A DNA stretch of 64,000 bases from Acinetobacter higginsii. GTDB taxonomy: Bacteria > Pseudomonadota > Gammaproteobacteria > Pseudomonadales > Moraxellaceae. This document shows positions 19,459-28,581 of the stretch, piece by piece. Below the pieces are notes generated by a model. The model was not told where the DNA came from. It made no database searches and worked only from the letters and a program-made list of their open reading frames with translations. The number at the start of each line of letters is the position of its first letter. Position 1 is the first letter of the stretch. Location: positions 680,760 through 744,759 of the forward strand of contig NZ_KB850072.1 in assembly GCF_000369525.1 (NCBI RefSeq). The letters are read 5' to 3'. Both the position numbers and the translations under genes were made by a program.

Positions 19459-19734
19459 AAAAATTCATCCATAAGTTGAAATATAAAGCTGTGGTCGAAC
19501 AAGTCTTCACCTTTTACTTGCAACACACCAGATATAGATTTTTGATTAAGCCATTAAAACAGCAACTCATTTAAATGCAATAAGCATTTACAATCTTCAA
19601 GCACTTTTGAAGGGAATTGGTTGGTTATTGTTTAATGTTTAAACATAATTAAAATAAATAGATAACAAATATATAGAGATTGATGAGGAATTAGGCAGTT
19701 GAGTTGAAAACTCACTGAAAAACAGAGACAAGGC
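19459..19734. other. Intergenic region, no gene seen
   Basis: This A+T-rich divergent region separates the CpoB-like gene from the 4.5S RNA promoter. I see a perfect 12-bp palindrome ATGTTTAAACAT at 19635-19646 and a small CTTCAA-N4-TTGAAG-like hairpin just before it. No credible open reading frame or RNA was found. Confidence 0.5.
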
Positions 19735-19762
19735 TTGCAACTCGGATAAAAATCTCTATACT
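19735..19762 (+). promoter_or_regulatory. Promoter of the 4.5S RNA gene
   Basis: -35 TTGCAA (19735-19740), 16-bp spacer, -10 TATACT (19757-19762), placing initiation at about 19769, close to the folded start of the RNA. Confidence 0.7.
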
Positions 19763-19773
19763 TTGTCAGGCAA

Positions 19774-19888
<115 letters not shown>

Positions 19889-19889
19889 T

Positions 19890-20372
19890 TTATTCCTCTT
19901 CGCTCGTTCGAGCAATCGCTTTCATAATTACCCCCATATCAAAACCACGATATTGCAAAAATCGAACTTGTTTCGCTTTGATTTTAGGGTCAGTTGCGAC
20001 TTCTTCTCCAAATTTTTTGACCTTAAGCTGATAGGCTTGATCAACCCAGTCTACTTCTTGAAGTTCCTCAGTAATCAGCTCTGCATCCAGTTGTTTTGCT
20101 TTTAATGCCTGTTTGATTCGTTGTAAGCCTTTACCTTTTCTAATTTGGCTGGCGAGCGTCAGCTCAGCGACACGTTGATCACTTTGATAGTTCTGTTGTG
20201 CTAATTCTTCGACAAGGTTGGCCACTTCATCTGGATTGATTGCATAGAGATTTAGTTTGCTGATTAATTCAGCTTTTGAATAATCACGACGCGTGAGCAG
20301 GGCAAAAGCATAGGAGCGTAATCGTTGCCCAGTGAGCGTTTTAGGTTTCTCGGTTTGATCTGAATTAAACAT
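19890..20372 (-). CDS. recX: RecA regulatory protein RecX
   Basis: A 160-residue RecX-family protein that binds RecA filaments and limits their growth and ATPase. It consists of repeated three-helix units (RLRSYAFALLTRRDYSKAELISKL, then VAELTLASQIRKGKGLQRIKQAL). It lies 39 bp after recA on the same strand, separated from it by a hairpin terminator, as in many proteobacteria. Confidence 0.93.
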   Translation of the reverse strand: MFNSDQTEKPKTLTGQRLRSYAFALLTRRDYSKAELISKLNLYAINPDEVANLVEELAQQNYQSDQRVAELTLASQIRKGKGLQRIKQALKAKQLDAELITEELQEVDWVDQAYQLKVKKFGEEVATDPKIKAKQVRFLQYRGFDMGVIMKAIARTSEEE

Positions 20373-20383
20373 GCCTTCCTCAT

Positions 20384-20407
20384 TAAAAAACGCCCCGAAG
20401 GGCGTTT
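20384..20407 (-). terminator. Terminator/attenuator between recA and recX
   Basis: On the minus strand, AAACGCCC-TTCG-GGGCGTTT followed by a T run, an ideal intrinsic terminator with a UUCG loop. It sits just upstream of the recX start, so recX would be made only by read-through, keeping RecX well below RecA. Confidence 0.9.
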
Positions 20408-20411
20408 CAGT

Positions 20412-21458
20412 TTAGATTTCTAGTAAATCTGGTTCTTCTTCAATCTCATTTTGAGCTGCTTCGTTTTTATTCTTGGTGAGAAGCTGTTCACGAATGATTT
20501 TTTCAATTTCTTGAGCCATCAATGGATTCTCTTCAAAATGACGAATCACATTATTTTTACCCTGCCCAATTTTGTTACCTTGGTATGAATACCAAGCACC
20601 TGCTTTTTGAACGATATCTTGTTGAACGGCTAAGTCAACGAGTTCGCCCAACTGGTTGGTACCTCGACCATACATGATCTGGAAGACCGCTTCTTTGAAC
20701 GGAGGTGCCATCTTGTTTTTAACAACTTTAACGCGTGTTTCGTTACCTGTAATTTCATCGCCTTCTTTTACTGCACCGATACGACGAATATCTAAACGAA
20801 CTGAAGCGTAGAATTTAAGCGCATTACCACCAGTCGTTGTTTCTGGGCTACCAAACATGACACCAATCTTCATACGGATTTGGTTAATGAAGATCACCAT
20901 ACAGTTCGAACGTTTTGCATTACCTGTGATTTTACGCAGTGCCTGACTCATCAAACGTGCTTGTAAGCCCATGTGTGAATCACCCATTTCGCCTTCAATT
21001 TCAGCTTTAGGCGTTAATGCGGCAACAGAGTCGACAACGATTAAGTCGATTGCGCCTGAGCGTACCAACATATCCGCAATTTCGAGTGCTTGCTCACCGT
21101 GGTCAGGTTGTGAAACCAAAAGGTTATCAATATCTACACCGAGCTTACGTGCGTATTCAGGGTCTAATGCATGTTCGGCATCGATAAAGGCACAGGTACC
21201 GCCATTCTTTTGACATTGAGCAATGGCCTGCAATGTCATGGTCGTTTTACCTGATGATTCAGGGCCGTAAATTTCAATGATACGGCCTTTAGGTAATCCG
21301 CCAATCCCTAATGCGATATCGAGTGTTAAAGAACCTGTAGAAACAGCTTCAACTGCTTGTACGGTGTTATCACCTAAGCGCATCACGGTATTTTTACCAA
21401 ATTGTTTTTCAATCTGGCTCAACGCAGCTTGTAACGCCTTACTTTTATTATCATCCAT
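20412..21458 (-). CDS. recA: Recombinase RecA
   Basis: A 348-residue RecA. Walker A is GPESSGKT, followed by the [18 protein letters not shown] segment, the loop-2 DNA-binding region ([18 protein letters not shown]) and an acidic C-terminus (EEEPDLLEI). It catalyses strand exchange and supports the DNA damage response. I see no CTGT-N8-ACAG LexA box in the 168 bp upstream, consistent with Acinetobacter lacking LexA. Confidence 0.99.
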   Translation of the reverse strand: MDDNKSKALQAALSQIEKQFGKNTVMRLGDNTVQAVEAVSTGSLTLDIALGIGGLPKGRIIEIYGPESSGKTTMTLQAIAQCQKNGGTCAFIDAEHALDPEYARKLGVDIDNLLVSQPDHGEQALEIADMLVRSGAIDLIVVDSVAALTPKAEIEGEMGDSHMGLQARLMSQALRKITGNAKRSNCMVIFINQIRMKIGVMFGSPETTTGGNALKFYASVRLDIRRIGAVKEGDEITGNETRVKVVKNKMAPPFKEAVFQIMYGRGTNQLGELVDLAVQQDIVQKAGAWYSYQGNKIGQGKNNVIRHFEENPLMAQEIEKIIREQLLTKNKNEAAQNEIEEEPDLLEI

Positions 21459-21627
21459 CTCAAAACCTCAAAACTTTATTTCTTAACGACTAACCCAAGT
21501 GGATGTATTGAATCTCAACTTGTTGGGACTTGAGTATAGTGGCAGATTCTAGTTGTTTATTCTACATCTGATCTGTGTCTAAGCGACACGAGATGACGCA
21601 TCCAAAAATAGAAAATATTCATCCCGT

Positions 21628-22056
21628 CTATTCATCATGATAAGACCAGGATTCTACATTTTCTTGTTTAAAACGATTGATATCACGACGATCTTTTTTA
21701 CTTGGTCGATGATCGGGTCGGGCTAGATTATGCAATTTTCGTTGTGAGGCATGCAACTCTCTGCGGGTAATACTTTCTGCTGTTTCTTCATAAAGCAGTT
21801 GCGCCATTGGTGCACCACCACGGATAGCGGAAAGTGCTTTCACAATTACAGTTTTTTTATCGAGACCCTGTTGAATGGTGAGTTCCATTCCTACACGTAC
21901 ATCTCTAGAAACTTTGACGCGATCATTGTTGTGATGGACTTTGCCACCTTCAATCGCAGCTTTGGCAATTGAGCGTGTTTTAAAAAAACGAGCCGCCCAA
22001 AGCCATTTATCAATGCGCATGGCATCCATGCTTTCTGCTTCATGCTGTTTTGGCAT
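21628..22056 (-). CDS. hslR: S4-domain RNA-binding heat-shock protein Hsp15
   Basis: A 142-residue protein with an S4 RNA-binding domain at about residues 12-75 (MRIDKWLWAARFFKTRSIAKAAIEGGKVHHN). A basic C-terminal tail (RPSKKDRRDINRFKQEN) follows. Hsp15 rescues blocked 50S subunits carrying peptidyl-tRNA. It overlaps the 3' end of yrfG by 17 bases and has its own AGGT ribosome site inside that gene. The yrfG-hslR pairing is the same as in E. coli and supports both names. Confidence 0.9.
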   Translation of the reverse strand: MPKQHEAESMDAMRIDKWLWAARFFKTRSIAKAAIEGGKVHHNNDRVKVSRDVRVGMELTIQQGLDKKTVIVKALSAIRGGAPMAQLLYEETAESITRRELHASQRKLHNLARPDHRPSKKDRRDINRFKQENVESWSYHDE

Positions 22057-22744
22057 CTGTTACCTGTTGGTTGGTTTCAAGATAATCAAAAAGTTCGGTT
22101 AAATGATCAAGTGCAGGGTATGGCAGCTCAGTTGCGGCTTTCGCAGCTTTGCTACTAGACGGCTGTAGAATACTGAATAACTGGCAGATACCAAAGTCTT
22201 CTGCACCTTTGAGCACGGCAACTGTATCGTCAATAAATACTGCTTGTGCGGGATCAAATGGGTGAAATTGTTGTAGTTTTTGCCAAAAAGCAACTTCTTC
22301 TTTGGCATGCCCGAGTTCTTCGCTACTGATCATAAGTTCAAAGTAGGGGCTTAGTTCTACATTTTCAAGTTTGAGTTGTAAGCCTGCACGATCTGCATTG
22401 GTCAGTAACCAACAGCGATAACCTTGGGCATTGAGTTGCTGCAGGAGTTGATGGCAGCCGACGCGAGCACGAATTTTTTCGCGATGCTCGTATTGCAGTT
22501 GTAATACATCAACTCCAACTTTAGCTGTCCAGTACGCCGAAGAATACCAAGATAGTGTATGCTTGTGTTGTTGGTAGAATTGAAACAGTGTTTGTTGGCT
22601 TTGCTCCAGCGTACATTGATGTACTTGAGCGTGTCGTTCAGGCAAACAATGATTCCAAATAAAATCATCAAAGGCTAAATCGAGTAAGGTGCCATCCATG
22701 TCAAACATGGCGATTGGTTGCTGCTGTAAATCTGAATATGACAT
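22040..22744 (-). CDS. yrfG: HAD-family GMP/IMP nucleotidase YrfG
   Basis: A 234-residue haloacid-dehalogenase phosphatase. HAD motif 1 DMDGTLLDLAFDD lies at about residue 15, motif 2 at LLTNAD, and the acidic motif near VFIDDTVAVLKGAEDFG. In E. coli YrfG dephosphorylates GMP and IMP. It is directly upstream of, and overlaps, hslR. Its start codon lies only 11 bp from that of the divergent cysQ. Confidence 0.85.
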   Translation of the reverse strand: MSYSDLQQQPIAMFDMDGTLLDLAFDDFIWNHCLPERHAQVHQCTLEQSQQTLFQFYQQHKHTLSWYSSAYWTAKVGVDVLQLQYEHREKIRARVGCHQLLQQLNAQGYRCWLLTNADRAGLQLKLENVELSPYFELMISSEELGHAKEEVAFWQKLQQFHPFDPAQAVFIDDTVAVLKGAEDFGICQLFSILQPSSSKAAKAATELPYPALDHLTELFDYLETNQQVTDAKTA

Positions 22745-22755
22745 AAGGTTGGTCT

Positions 22756-23613
22756 ATGTTTATTAAAACGCTTGCTCCACAAGATCAGTTAATTTCACAA
22801 CTTGTTCCGATCATGGCGCAGGCAAGTCAAATATTGTTGGAAGAATACCAAAGTTATTGTGCTGGTTGCGAGTTTAATATTCAGGAAAAAAGCGATGATT
22901 CGCCTGTAACGCAAGCGGATTTAAAGGTAAATCACTTCTTATTAAAGCACTTAGCGACAGTGACGCCTGAATTACCCGTATTGTCTGAAGAAAGTGATTA
23001 CTCTGCTCGAACGGCATGGCAGCGTTGTTGGATGCTAGATCCACTGGATGGGACTAAAGAGTTTATTCATGAGCGTGACGAGTTCACGATTAATCTGAGT
23101 TTGATTGACGGTCACCAGACCATATTTGCGATTATTGCTGTGCCATGCGAGCAGGTGATGTACATCGGACATACCTCGCAATTACCGTATAAATATAGTT
23201 TTAGTCGACAAGAGTGGTTCCAATATCAGCTTGAAGAGCATGATATGGTGGCTCCGTTACAAATCGGTTTGAGCCATAACAGTAAAAATCCAAAATATAA
23301 AAACTTTATCGAGCCAATCTTACAAAATCGTAAGGTGGAGCGTCGTGAAGCAGGCAGTGCTTACAAGTTTTGTATGATGCTTGAAGGTGAAATTGACATT
23401 TATCCTCGGTTCCATCCAACCTCAGAATGGGATACGAGTTCAGGACAAGCATTGTTAGAAAGTATTGGTGGTGGCTTGATGACCTTGGATCAAAAGCCCT
23501 TCCTCTATAATCAGCGCGAGACTGTGTTGAACGGTGGCTTTATCGCTTATCGTGATCAGCATTGCAAAAATATTGCATACGATGCGCTCAGTCGTTCTGG
23601 CATTTTAGATTGA
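22756..23613 (+). CDS. cysQ: 3'(2'),5'-bisphosphate nucleotidase CysQ
   Basis: A 285-residue member of the inositol monophosphatase superfamily that hydrolyses PAP left over from sulfate assimilation. The metal-binding motifs are visible: SEES (about 75), DPLDGTKEFI (about 95) and WDTSSGQALLESIGGG (about 223, in place of the usual WDxAAG). AAGG seven bases before the ATG supports this start. The divergent yrfG is so close that the cysQ promoter must lie inside yrfG. Confidence 0.88.
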   Translation: MFIKTLAPQDQLISQLVPIMAQASQILLEEYQSYCAGCEFNIQEKSDDSPVTQADLKVNHFLLKHLATVTPELPVLSEESDYSARTAWQRCWMLDPLDGTKEFIHERDEFTINLSLIDGHQTIFAIIAVPCEQVMYIGHTSQLPYKYSFSRQEWFQYQLEEHDMVAPLQIGLSHNSKNPKYKNFIEPILQNRKVERREAGSAYKFCMMLEGEIDIYPRFHPTSEWDTSSGQALLESIGGGLMTLDQKPFLYNQRETVLNGGFIAYRDQHCKNIAYDALSRSGILD

Positions 23614-23664
23614 GTGTTATCTGGCTCATGCTATAGTGAGTTAAATTAAAGCCTGTATGTGAAT

Positions 23665-24396
23665 ATGACTCTGCATTTATTGCCTAAAAGTATGTTTGAA
23701 GCAATTGATTTACTGCCAGATGCTTCAACGCCTGTAACTTTGTTTACGCGCCACTCTTTACGTGAGTTGGTGAATGGGCAAGGTTTGGCAGGTTATGATT
23801 TGCAGTTGACTGAGCAAGGTCGGGATTTGGCGTATGCTTGGGGGCAATATTTAATTCAAAATACGGATCGGGCAATTCAACATTGTATTTCCAGCCCGAT
23901 TCAGCGCTGTGTGGATACTGCTGCTTTGATGATTGAAGGCGCTGATGAAACACGTAAAGTCGTTAATACCCATCAAATTGAAATTGTTGAGCAGCGTTTG
24001 TTGGTTGAACCGGGTAGCTTCGTGTTGGATATACAGCAGGCTGCACCTTATTTTCGTAAACAAGGTGCTTTAGGTTTTATTAATAGTTTTGTCAATAATG
24101 CTTTACCTGGGATGAAACATCCCATTACAGGCGTATTTGATGTATTGGAATTGCTTTATCATACCCATCCTACACAACAGAATGGTTTAAGCTTGGCTGT
24201 AAGTCATGACACGATTCTTGCTGCCATTGTTGCGGTGATTTCTGGTAAAAATCAAATTGAACAAACGGATTGGCCAGACATGATGGAGGGTTTGTTTGTA
24301 TGGTTTGAGGGCGAGGACTTTGCGGAAAGTCAATTAAAATGGATTTGGCGTGGTGAGCGGCAAGCGTTAGAAATAAAGCAGTTTTTGAATCGCTAG
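23665..24396 (+). CDS. Histidine phosphatase superfamily protein (acid phosphatase-like branch)
   Basis: An approximately 243-residue enzyme. The phosphohistidine motif reads FTRHSLRE near residue 29 and the second conserved pair is in AVSHDTILAA, the HD form typical of branch 2 (acid phosphatase/phytase) rather than the phosphoglycerate mutase branch. There is no signal peptide, so it acts in the cytoplasm. A GTG at 23659 is an alternative start. It is 51 bp from cysQ on the same strand and may be co-transcribed. The substrate is unknown. Confidence 0.75.
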   Translation: MTLHLLPKSMFEAIDLLPDASTPVTLFTRHSLRELVNGQGLAGYDLQLTEQGRDLAYAWGQYLIQNTDRAIQHCISSPIQRCVDTAALMIEGADETRKVVNTHQIEIVEQRLLVEPGSFVLDIQQAAPYFRKQGALGFINSFVNNALPGMKHPITGVFDVLELLYHTHPTQQNGLSLAVSHDTILAAIVAVISGKNQIEQTDWPDMMEGLFVWFEGEDFAESQLKWIWRGERQALEIKQFLNR

Positions 24397-24478
24397 TTCT
24401 AATTGATAATAAAAATGTTGCTTTGAAATATTAAAATCAAATCGGATAATAACTCACTAATCAAGAGCATTAGACTGC

Positions 24479-24523
24479 TGTTGATGTGAATCCAAACCGA
24501 TCATTTGGATTCAAATATCAACA
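24479..24523. repeat. Long imperfect hairpin between convergent genes
   Basis: TGTTGATGTGAATCCAAA pairs with TTTGGATTCAAATATCAACA around a 7-base loop, with small internal mismatches. There is no good T run on either strand, so it may be a weak terminator or an mRNA-stabilising hairpin for the two converging transcripts. Confidence 0.5.
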
Positions 24524-24542
24524 TGATTGAATTAAAGTCTGA

Positions 24543-24959
24543 TTAACCACATTTTCCAATTTTTTGTCCTTCGATATTGCTGAGGTTTGCTTGCAACTTG
24601 GTTGAAGCTGAACAGTGAATATTCCCTGAAATTATTGACTTATCTAAACTTAATATTGTCGCAGCTTGTGCAATATGTATATCACCACTGACACTTGAGT
24701 TAATTAATTTGATTGCTTTTGCTTGGTTAGCTTGAATGCTGCCTTGGATAGACGAGCTATTTAAAATCAAACTGCCACCTTTCCCGATATTTACATCGCC
24801 TTCAATTGACGAATTGTTGAGTGTGCAATTTGCACCTGAGGGAACAGTGAGAGTACTGACCGTATTGTTCTCGATCGTATTTGTGCAGCTTGCAGCAAAA
24901 CTGAGACTACTGCATGAAAAAAGTGCGACTGCGATGATAACCTTCCTATTCTTATTCAT
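24543..24959 (-). CDS. Small exported beta-solenoid repeat protein
   Basis: A 138-residue protein with a signal peptide (cleavage about residue 22, SLSFA-AS) and four to five degenerate repeats of 19-20 residues. The pattern is SSIEGDVNI, SSIQGSIQA, SSVSGDIHI, SIISGNIHC, SNIEGQKIG, each followed by a hydrophobic L-x-L strand. This periodicity predicts a short parallel beta-helix reminiscent of bactofilin or pectate-lyase-type coils. Four cysteines could form disulfides. Function is unknown. It is divergent from the M66 protease gene across 317 bp. Confidence 0.65.
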   Translation of the reverse strand: MNKNRKVIIAVALFSCSSLSFAASCTNTIENNTVSTLTVPSGANCTLNNSSIEGDVNIGKGGSLILNSSSIQGSIQANQAKAIKLINSSVSGDIHIAQAATILSLDKSIISGNIHCSASTKLQANLSNIEGQKIGKCG

Positions 24960-25276
24960 TTGGCTCTCCAGTTTTTGTAGATTGATTGTTGCTCAAAACT
25001 TAAATTTAAATGAATTCTATATGCCTGAAATAGGTAGTTTGAGTGAGGGAAGTGTAGTGCTGTTGGTGGAGTTATGTTCAATTTGGAAATGTAAATAAAA
25101 TTGAATTAGATTAAAAGTGTAATAAATCCAGTATTTCTTGTTTTTACGATAAATTAATTTCCCTTCCTGCTATTTAAGTTGATAGTATATATAAATACAT
25201 GATTTATATTAACTTTAACTAATTAACTTAATTTATCATTAACGATAATTTATCAAGTTTTTCTTGGGGAAGTGTG
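24960..25276. other. A+T-rich divergent intergenic region before the M66 protease gene
   Basis: The region holds no open frame of note. The part from about 25090 to 25265 is very A+T-rich and includes the inverted repeat TTATC-N6-GATAA at 25233-25248. It presumably carries the divergent promoters, but no hexamer pair stands out. GGGGA at 25266 is the protease ribosome site. Confidence 0.5.
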
Positions 25277-28200
25277 ATGCAATTACAACTTAAACATTTA
25301 ACGGTTTGTTTGTTATCGGCCATGCTCGTCGCTTGCGGTGGTGGTGGTGCAGATCATTCAAATGCAACAAATAATACCGAGCCGCCAAAAAATGATCATG
25401 GTACTGGAGGGAATACCAATCCTACGCCAGGTGATGGAACCAATGAGTTACCGGGTGATGGGACGCCTGAGACACCAAATAATGGCTCAGGAACTACTGT
25501 GCCAGAACTACCAAATGGCGGCGGTAATATTGGTTCAGGTGGTGTCACACCAGAAGTTCCGAATACTGGCAATAATGGTTCGGGAACGACAACACCTGAA
25601 ACACCGAATAATGGTAATAACAATTCAGGAACGACAACACCTGAAACGCCAAATGGCGGTAATACTGGTTCAGGTGGTGTAACACCAGAAGTGCCTAATA
25701 CTGGCAATAATGGTTCAGGAAATACAAAACCTGAAACACCGAATAATGGCAATAATGGTTCGGGGAACACGACACCAGAAACACCGAGCCAAGGTGGAGG
25801 AGGAAATACAGAAACACCGTCCATTCCACCTGTGGTAGAAAAGTATCCAGAACCTCGTAAAAATATAATAGATGAATCGGTACTTGGTTTTTATGATTAC
25901 GATAAGCTTGGACTGCCACGTCTACTGCGTAATGATCTAAATGGCAGTTTTGCTGCGATGTTGCAATTTGCACAAAATCATGTGGTCAATCCTAAGAATA
26001 ATGAAAAAGACTCAATGCCGCGTCTAACCACAGAAAAAGATGCCTTGTTGTTGGTGACACCATTGGCAGAAATGGGTGATTTACAGAAGCTACAAGTCGA
26101 AATTTATCAAGGCAATCAACTACTCAGAACGGTTAAATTGAAAGAGCCGTCAAGAATTGCAGCCTCTGATCAATCCAATACTGATGGGCGTCCGCCTGTG
26201 AGTTACTCTAAAAGAGCATGGACGGTTGCCTTAAAATGGAATGAAATTCGTGCCGGTTTACATCTCCGCGTGGTTGATCCACTGAATAATCGTAGCGGTG
26301 ATTTAACTTCCGAAAATATTGATTTGGCTGCACCAGGTGAATTGGTGGTGCAAAATATCCGTTTGGGCTTATTAACGGACCCTCCGAAGTCAACAGGCCA
26401 CTATATGTTGCTTGAACCTGCCAAAGCGGGGACAGATTATTTTCAGACCATTCCTGCTGCACGTATGATCGTGACCAAATATGAGGATTTAAAGCTGAAT
26501 AAAGTCATGGTCGCAAGTGGTGTGATCTACGACTCGGCAAGTGCAACCACGGGTGATGTTTATAGTGGTGATATGCGTGAAAACACGGCTAAATCGACTT
26601 TTGGTGTGGGGATTAACTTGGCCAATTGGGGGATCACCAGTGCTTCAATGGCGAGCCAAGAACAGCCACAAATTACGCAAAGTGTTGTGGCCCATTATGC
26701 GCGCGGCAAATACAGCAACGGTGAGGCAACTCATGGCCTCAGTGGTGGGAATGGTATGCTGACCTTGATTGACTCTGTAGGTAATGAGTTTAGTCATGAA
26801 ATTGGTCATCATTATGGATTGGGGCATTATCCTGGTTCTGTCGGGGATAATATGTTCTGGGCAGCGCATCATGCTGATAGTGGCTGGGGCTATATTGCGT
26901 TTAGAAATAAAATGCGCGGTAATCTCAATTGGACTACCACTAATTTAGGTGATGGTGCAAATGGTGTACCGAATTTTCTGAATAAATATGCCTATGGTTG
27001 GGATGCGATGTCTGGTGGTGCGACGGCAAGTAGCATTTCTAAATATACTCATTACACCGGCTATAGTACCTATTTAAAAATTCAGCCTGCATTTGATCGT
27101 TATGTTTGGGATGCAACTTCTCCAACGGGTTATAAAAAATGGAATGCCACAACTCGGATGATGGAGGTTGCTCAGCCTAAAACACCAAACTCAAGTAATG
27201 TTTGGTATAACCGTGCTGATGGTAATTACTTGAAACCAAAAATGTTTGGTGTGCCAGTCTATACGATTTTGGGGGGGTATGATCCAGAGGCGCAGGTTGG
27301 CTTGGTTTATCCTGCTGCAAAAGGGAATTGGGGTAATGTATTTGATCTACCACAAGCCAATCCAAATTCAGTAACAGCAAGTTGTTGGCTGAATGTGCAG
27401 TTTGCCAGTACGAGTCAAAATATTGCTTTAGCACCACAACGAATGAACTCGAATAGCAACGCCAATAAATTCCATGTCAACCTTGCGCAAAGTGAAGCAC
27501 CGCAGCAAGTGAATTTGTATTGTAAAAAGGCCAATCAAGCAGCTGTGCTACTTTCAAGTACATCTATTCCTGCGAGTACAGTGGCTCTAGCACCTGCAGT
27601 TGAAATTGGTAAAGAAGCAGAATACTCAGCTCTTAGAGCGATTGAGTTGCCTCAATTAGAGCAGGCCTTAGTCGAGAATAAAAACAAGCCAGTTGTAAAT
27701 CTTTCGACGGATGCAAAGTTACTATTTGATTCATATAGAACCTTTAAAGATCAACTATCACCTGATGCTCAGAATGAGATGGTACGTTATACCCAGCAGC
27801 AAATTAAGCTTTATCGACTCAATCGCTGGATCAATGTATATCGTTCGGATTTGACCAATTTAAATTCCGATGCATTAACTGCATTCCATGCTTTTGTTGA
27901 AAAGTTAGAACTCAAAGGTGATTTGAATTTTGCATCAAGCACCAGTTTATTAAACAGAACCAATTGTTTAAAAGCTGAGAAGTTGGCGAATGGTGATTTA
28001 AATGCATTTATTAGTGGATCAACAGGCTGTGTCGGTGATGACTCTGAGAAATGGATTTATGATGCATTGGGTAAAATCCATAATAAGCAATATATAGATC
28101 AGTGTTTAACGACTACAGCTGGTAATGTTATCAATCTCACACCTTGTAGCAGTGCAAGTAGTCAAGTGTGGGAGCTTGATACAACTGCGCTGGCGATTAA

Positions 28201-28393
28201 GCAATCGAATCAGTGCTTCGATTTGGAGGGTGGCTACTTAACCAATAATCGTGCACGTCTAATTCGCTATCGTTGTACCAGTGGTGCCAATCAAAAATGG
28301 ACGATTCCAGTCGTAAATAACAGCCTCGTTCTTGCTGGTTTGTCTGCAAAGAATCTGGTATTGGCGACTAAGCTTTTACAATCTAGTCCTTAA
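25277..28393 (+). CDS. M66 (StcE/TagA-like) metalloprotease lipoprotein with repeat linker and lectin-like tail
   Basis: A 1038-residue lipoprotein. The signal ends in the lipobox LVAC, with Cys at residue 20 if the ATG at 25277 (GGGGA six bases upstream) is used. Residues 30-190 form a Gly/Asn/Thr/Pro repeat linker. The M66 zinc site HEIGHHYGLGH begins at residue 507, followed by a Met-containing NMFWAAHHADSGWGY. A C-terminal region (about 895-1030) with paired Cys and QVWELD/QKWTIP motifs looks like a ricin-type beta-trefoil. M66 enzymes such as StcE and TagA cleave mucin-like glycoproteins and are usually type II secreted. Substrate and secretion here are inference. Confidence 0.85.
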   Translation: MQLQLKHLTVCLLSAMLVACGGGGADHSNATNNTEPPKNDHGTGGNTNPTPGDGTNELPGDGTPETPNNGSGTTVPELPNGGGNIGSGGVTPEVPNTGNNGSGTTTPETPNNGNNNSGTTTPETPNGGNTGSGGVTPEVPNTGNNGSGNTKPETPNNGNNGSGNTTPETPSQGGGGNTETPSIPPVVEKYPEPRKNIIDESVLGFYDYDKLGLPRLLRNDLNGSFAAMLQFAQNHVVNPKNNEKDSMPRLTTEKDALLLVTPLAEMGDLQKLQVEIYQGNQLLRTVKLKEPSRIAASDQSNTDGRPPVSYSKRAWTVALKWNEIRAGLHLRVVDPLNNRSGDLTSENIDLAAPGELVVQNIRLGLLTDPPKSTGHYMLLEPAKAGTDYFQTIPAARMIVTKYEDLKLNKVMVASGVIYDSASATTGDVYSGDMRENTAKSTFGVGINLANWGITSASMASQEQPQITQSVVAHYARGKYSNGEATHGLSGGNGMLTLIDSVGNEFSHEIGHHYGLGHYPGSVGDNMFWAAHHADSGWGYIAFRNKMRGNLNWTTTNLGDGANGVPNFLNKYAYGWDAMSGGATASSISKYTHYTGYSTYLKIQPAFDRYVWDATSPTGYKKWNATTRMMEVAQPKTPNSSNVWYNRADGNYLKPKMFGVPVYTILGGYDPEAQVGLVYPAAKGNWGNVFDLPQANPNSVTASCWLNVQFASTSQNIALAPQRMNSNSNANKFHVNLAQSEAPQQVNLYCKKANQAAVLLSSTSIPASTVALAPAVEIGKEAEYSALRAIELPQLEQALVENKNKPVVNLSTDAKLLFDSYRTFKDQLSPDAQNEMVRYTQQQIKLYRLNRWINVYRSDLTNLNSDALTAFHAFVEKLELKGDLNFASSTSLLNRTNCLKAEKLANGDLNAFISGSTGCVGDDSEKWIYDALGKIHNKQYIDQCLTTTAGNVINLTPCSSASSQVWELDTTALAIKQSNQCFDLEGGYLTNNRARLIRYRCTSGANQKWTIPVVNNSLVLAGLSAKNLVLATKLLQSSP
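25520..25789 (+). repeat. Two 135-bp direct repeats in the M66 protease linker
   Basis: Copies at 25520-25654 and 25655-25789 each encode 45 residues (GGNxGSGGVTPEVPNTGNN and on) and are nearly identical. Each contains shorter units ending in ETPN or EVPN. The repeat length is a multiple of three, so copy-number change would keep the frame. Confidence 0.88.
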
Positions 28394-28430
28394 TGATTTG
28401 GGTAGTTTATCTCAACGTCATAAGTTGATG

Positions 28431-28467
28431 ATATGAAGTCCTTCGGGACTTCATATTTTTTTATGCA
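28431..28467 (+). terminator. Terminator after the M66 protease gene
   Basis: ATATGAAGTC-CTTCGG-GACTTCATAT perfect stem followed by a T run. Confidence 0.92.
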
Positions 28468-28581
28468 GAGTATTTTCTTAGAAAGTTGAAAAAAATAATA
28501 AAAGTGCACTTTTAAAATGTAGAAATTTTCGTCATGATAGGCTTATAAAAAGAGAAACTTGACGCATAATTGGATAAAAAG

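Noticed and set aside
19635..19646. Perfect 12-bp palindrome ATGTTTAAACAT as an operator
   Set aside because: A 12-bp A/T-rich palindrome can arise by chance in such DNA, and no second copy was noticed.
25396..25824. Long minus-strand open frame opposite the protease repeat linker
   Set aside because: It mirrors the Gly/Asn/Thr/Pro repeats in a shadow frame (Pro/Val/Gly repeats), has no ribosome site and lies wholly inside a well-supported gene.
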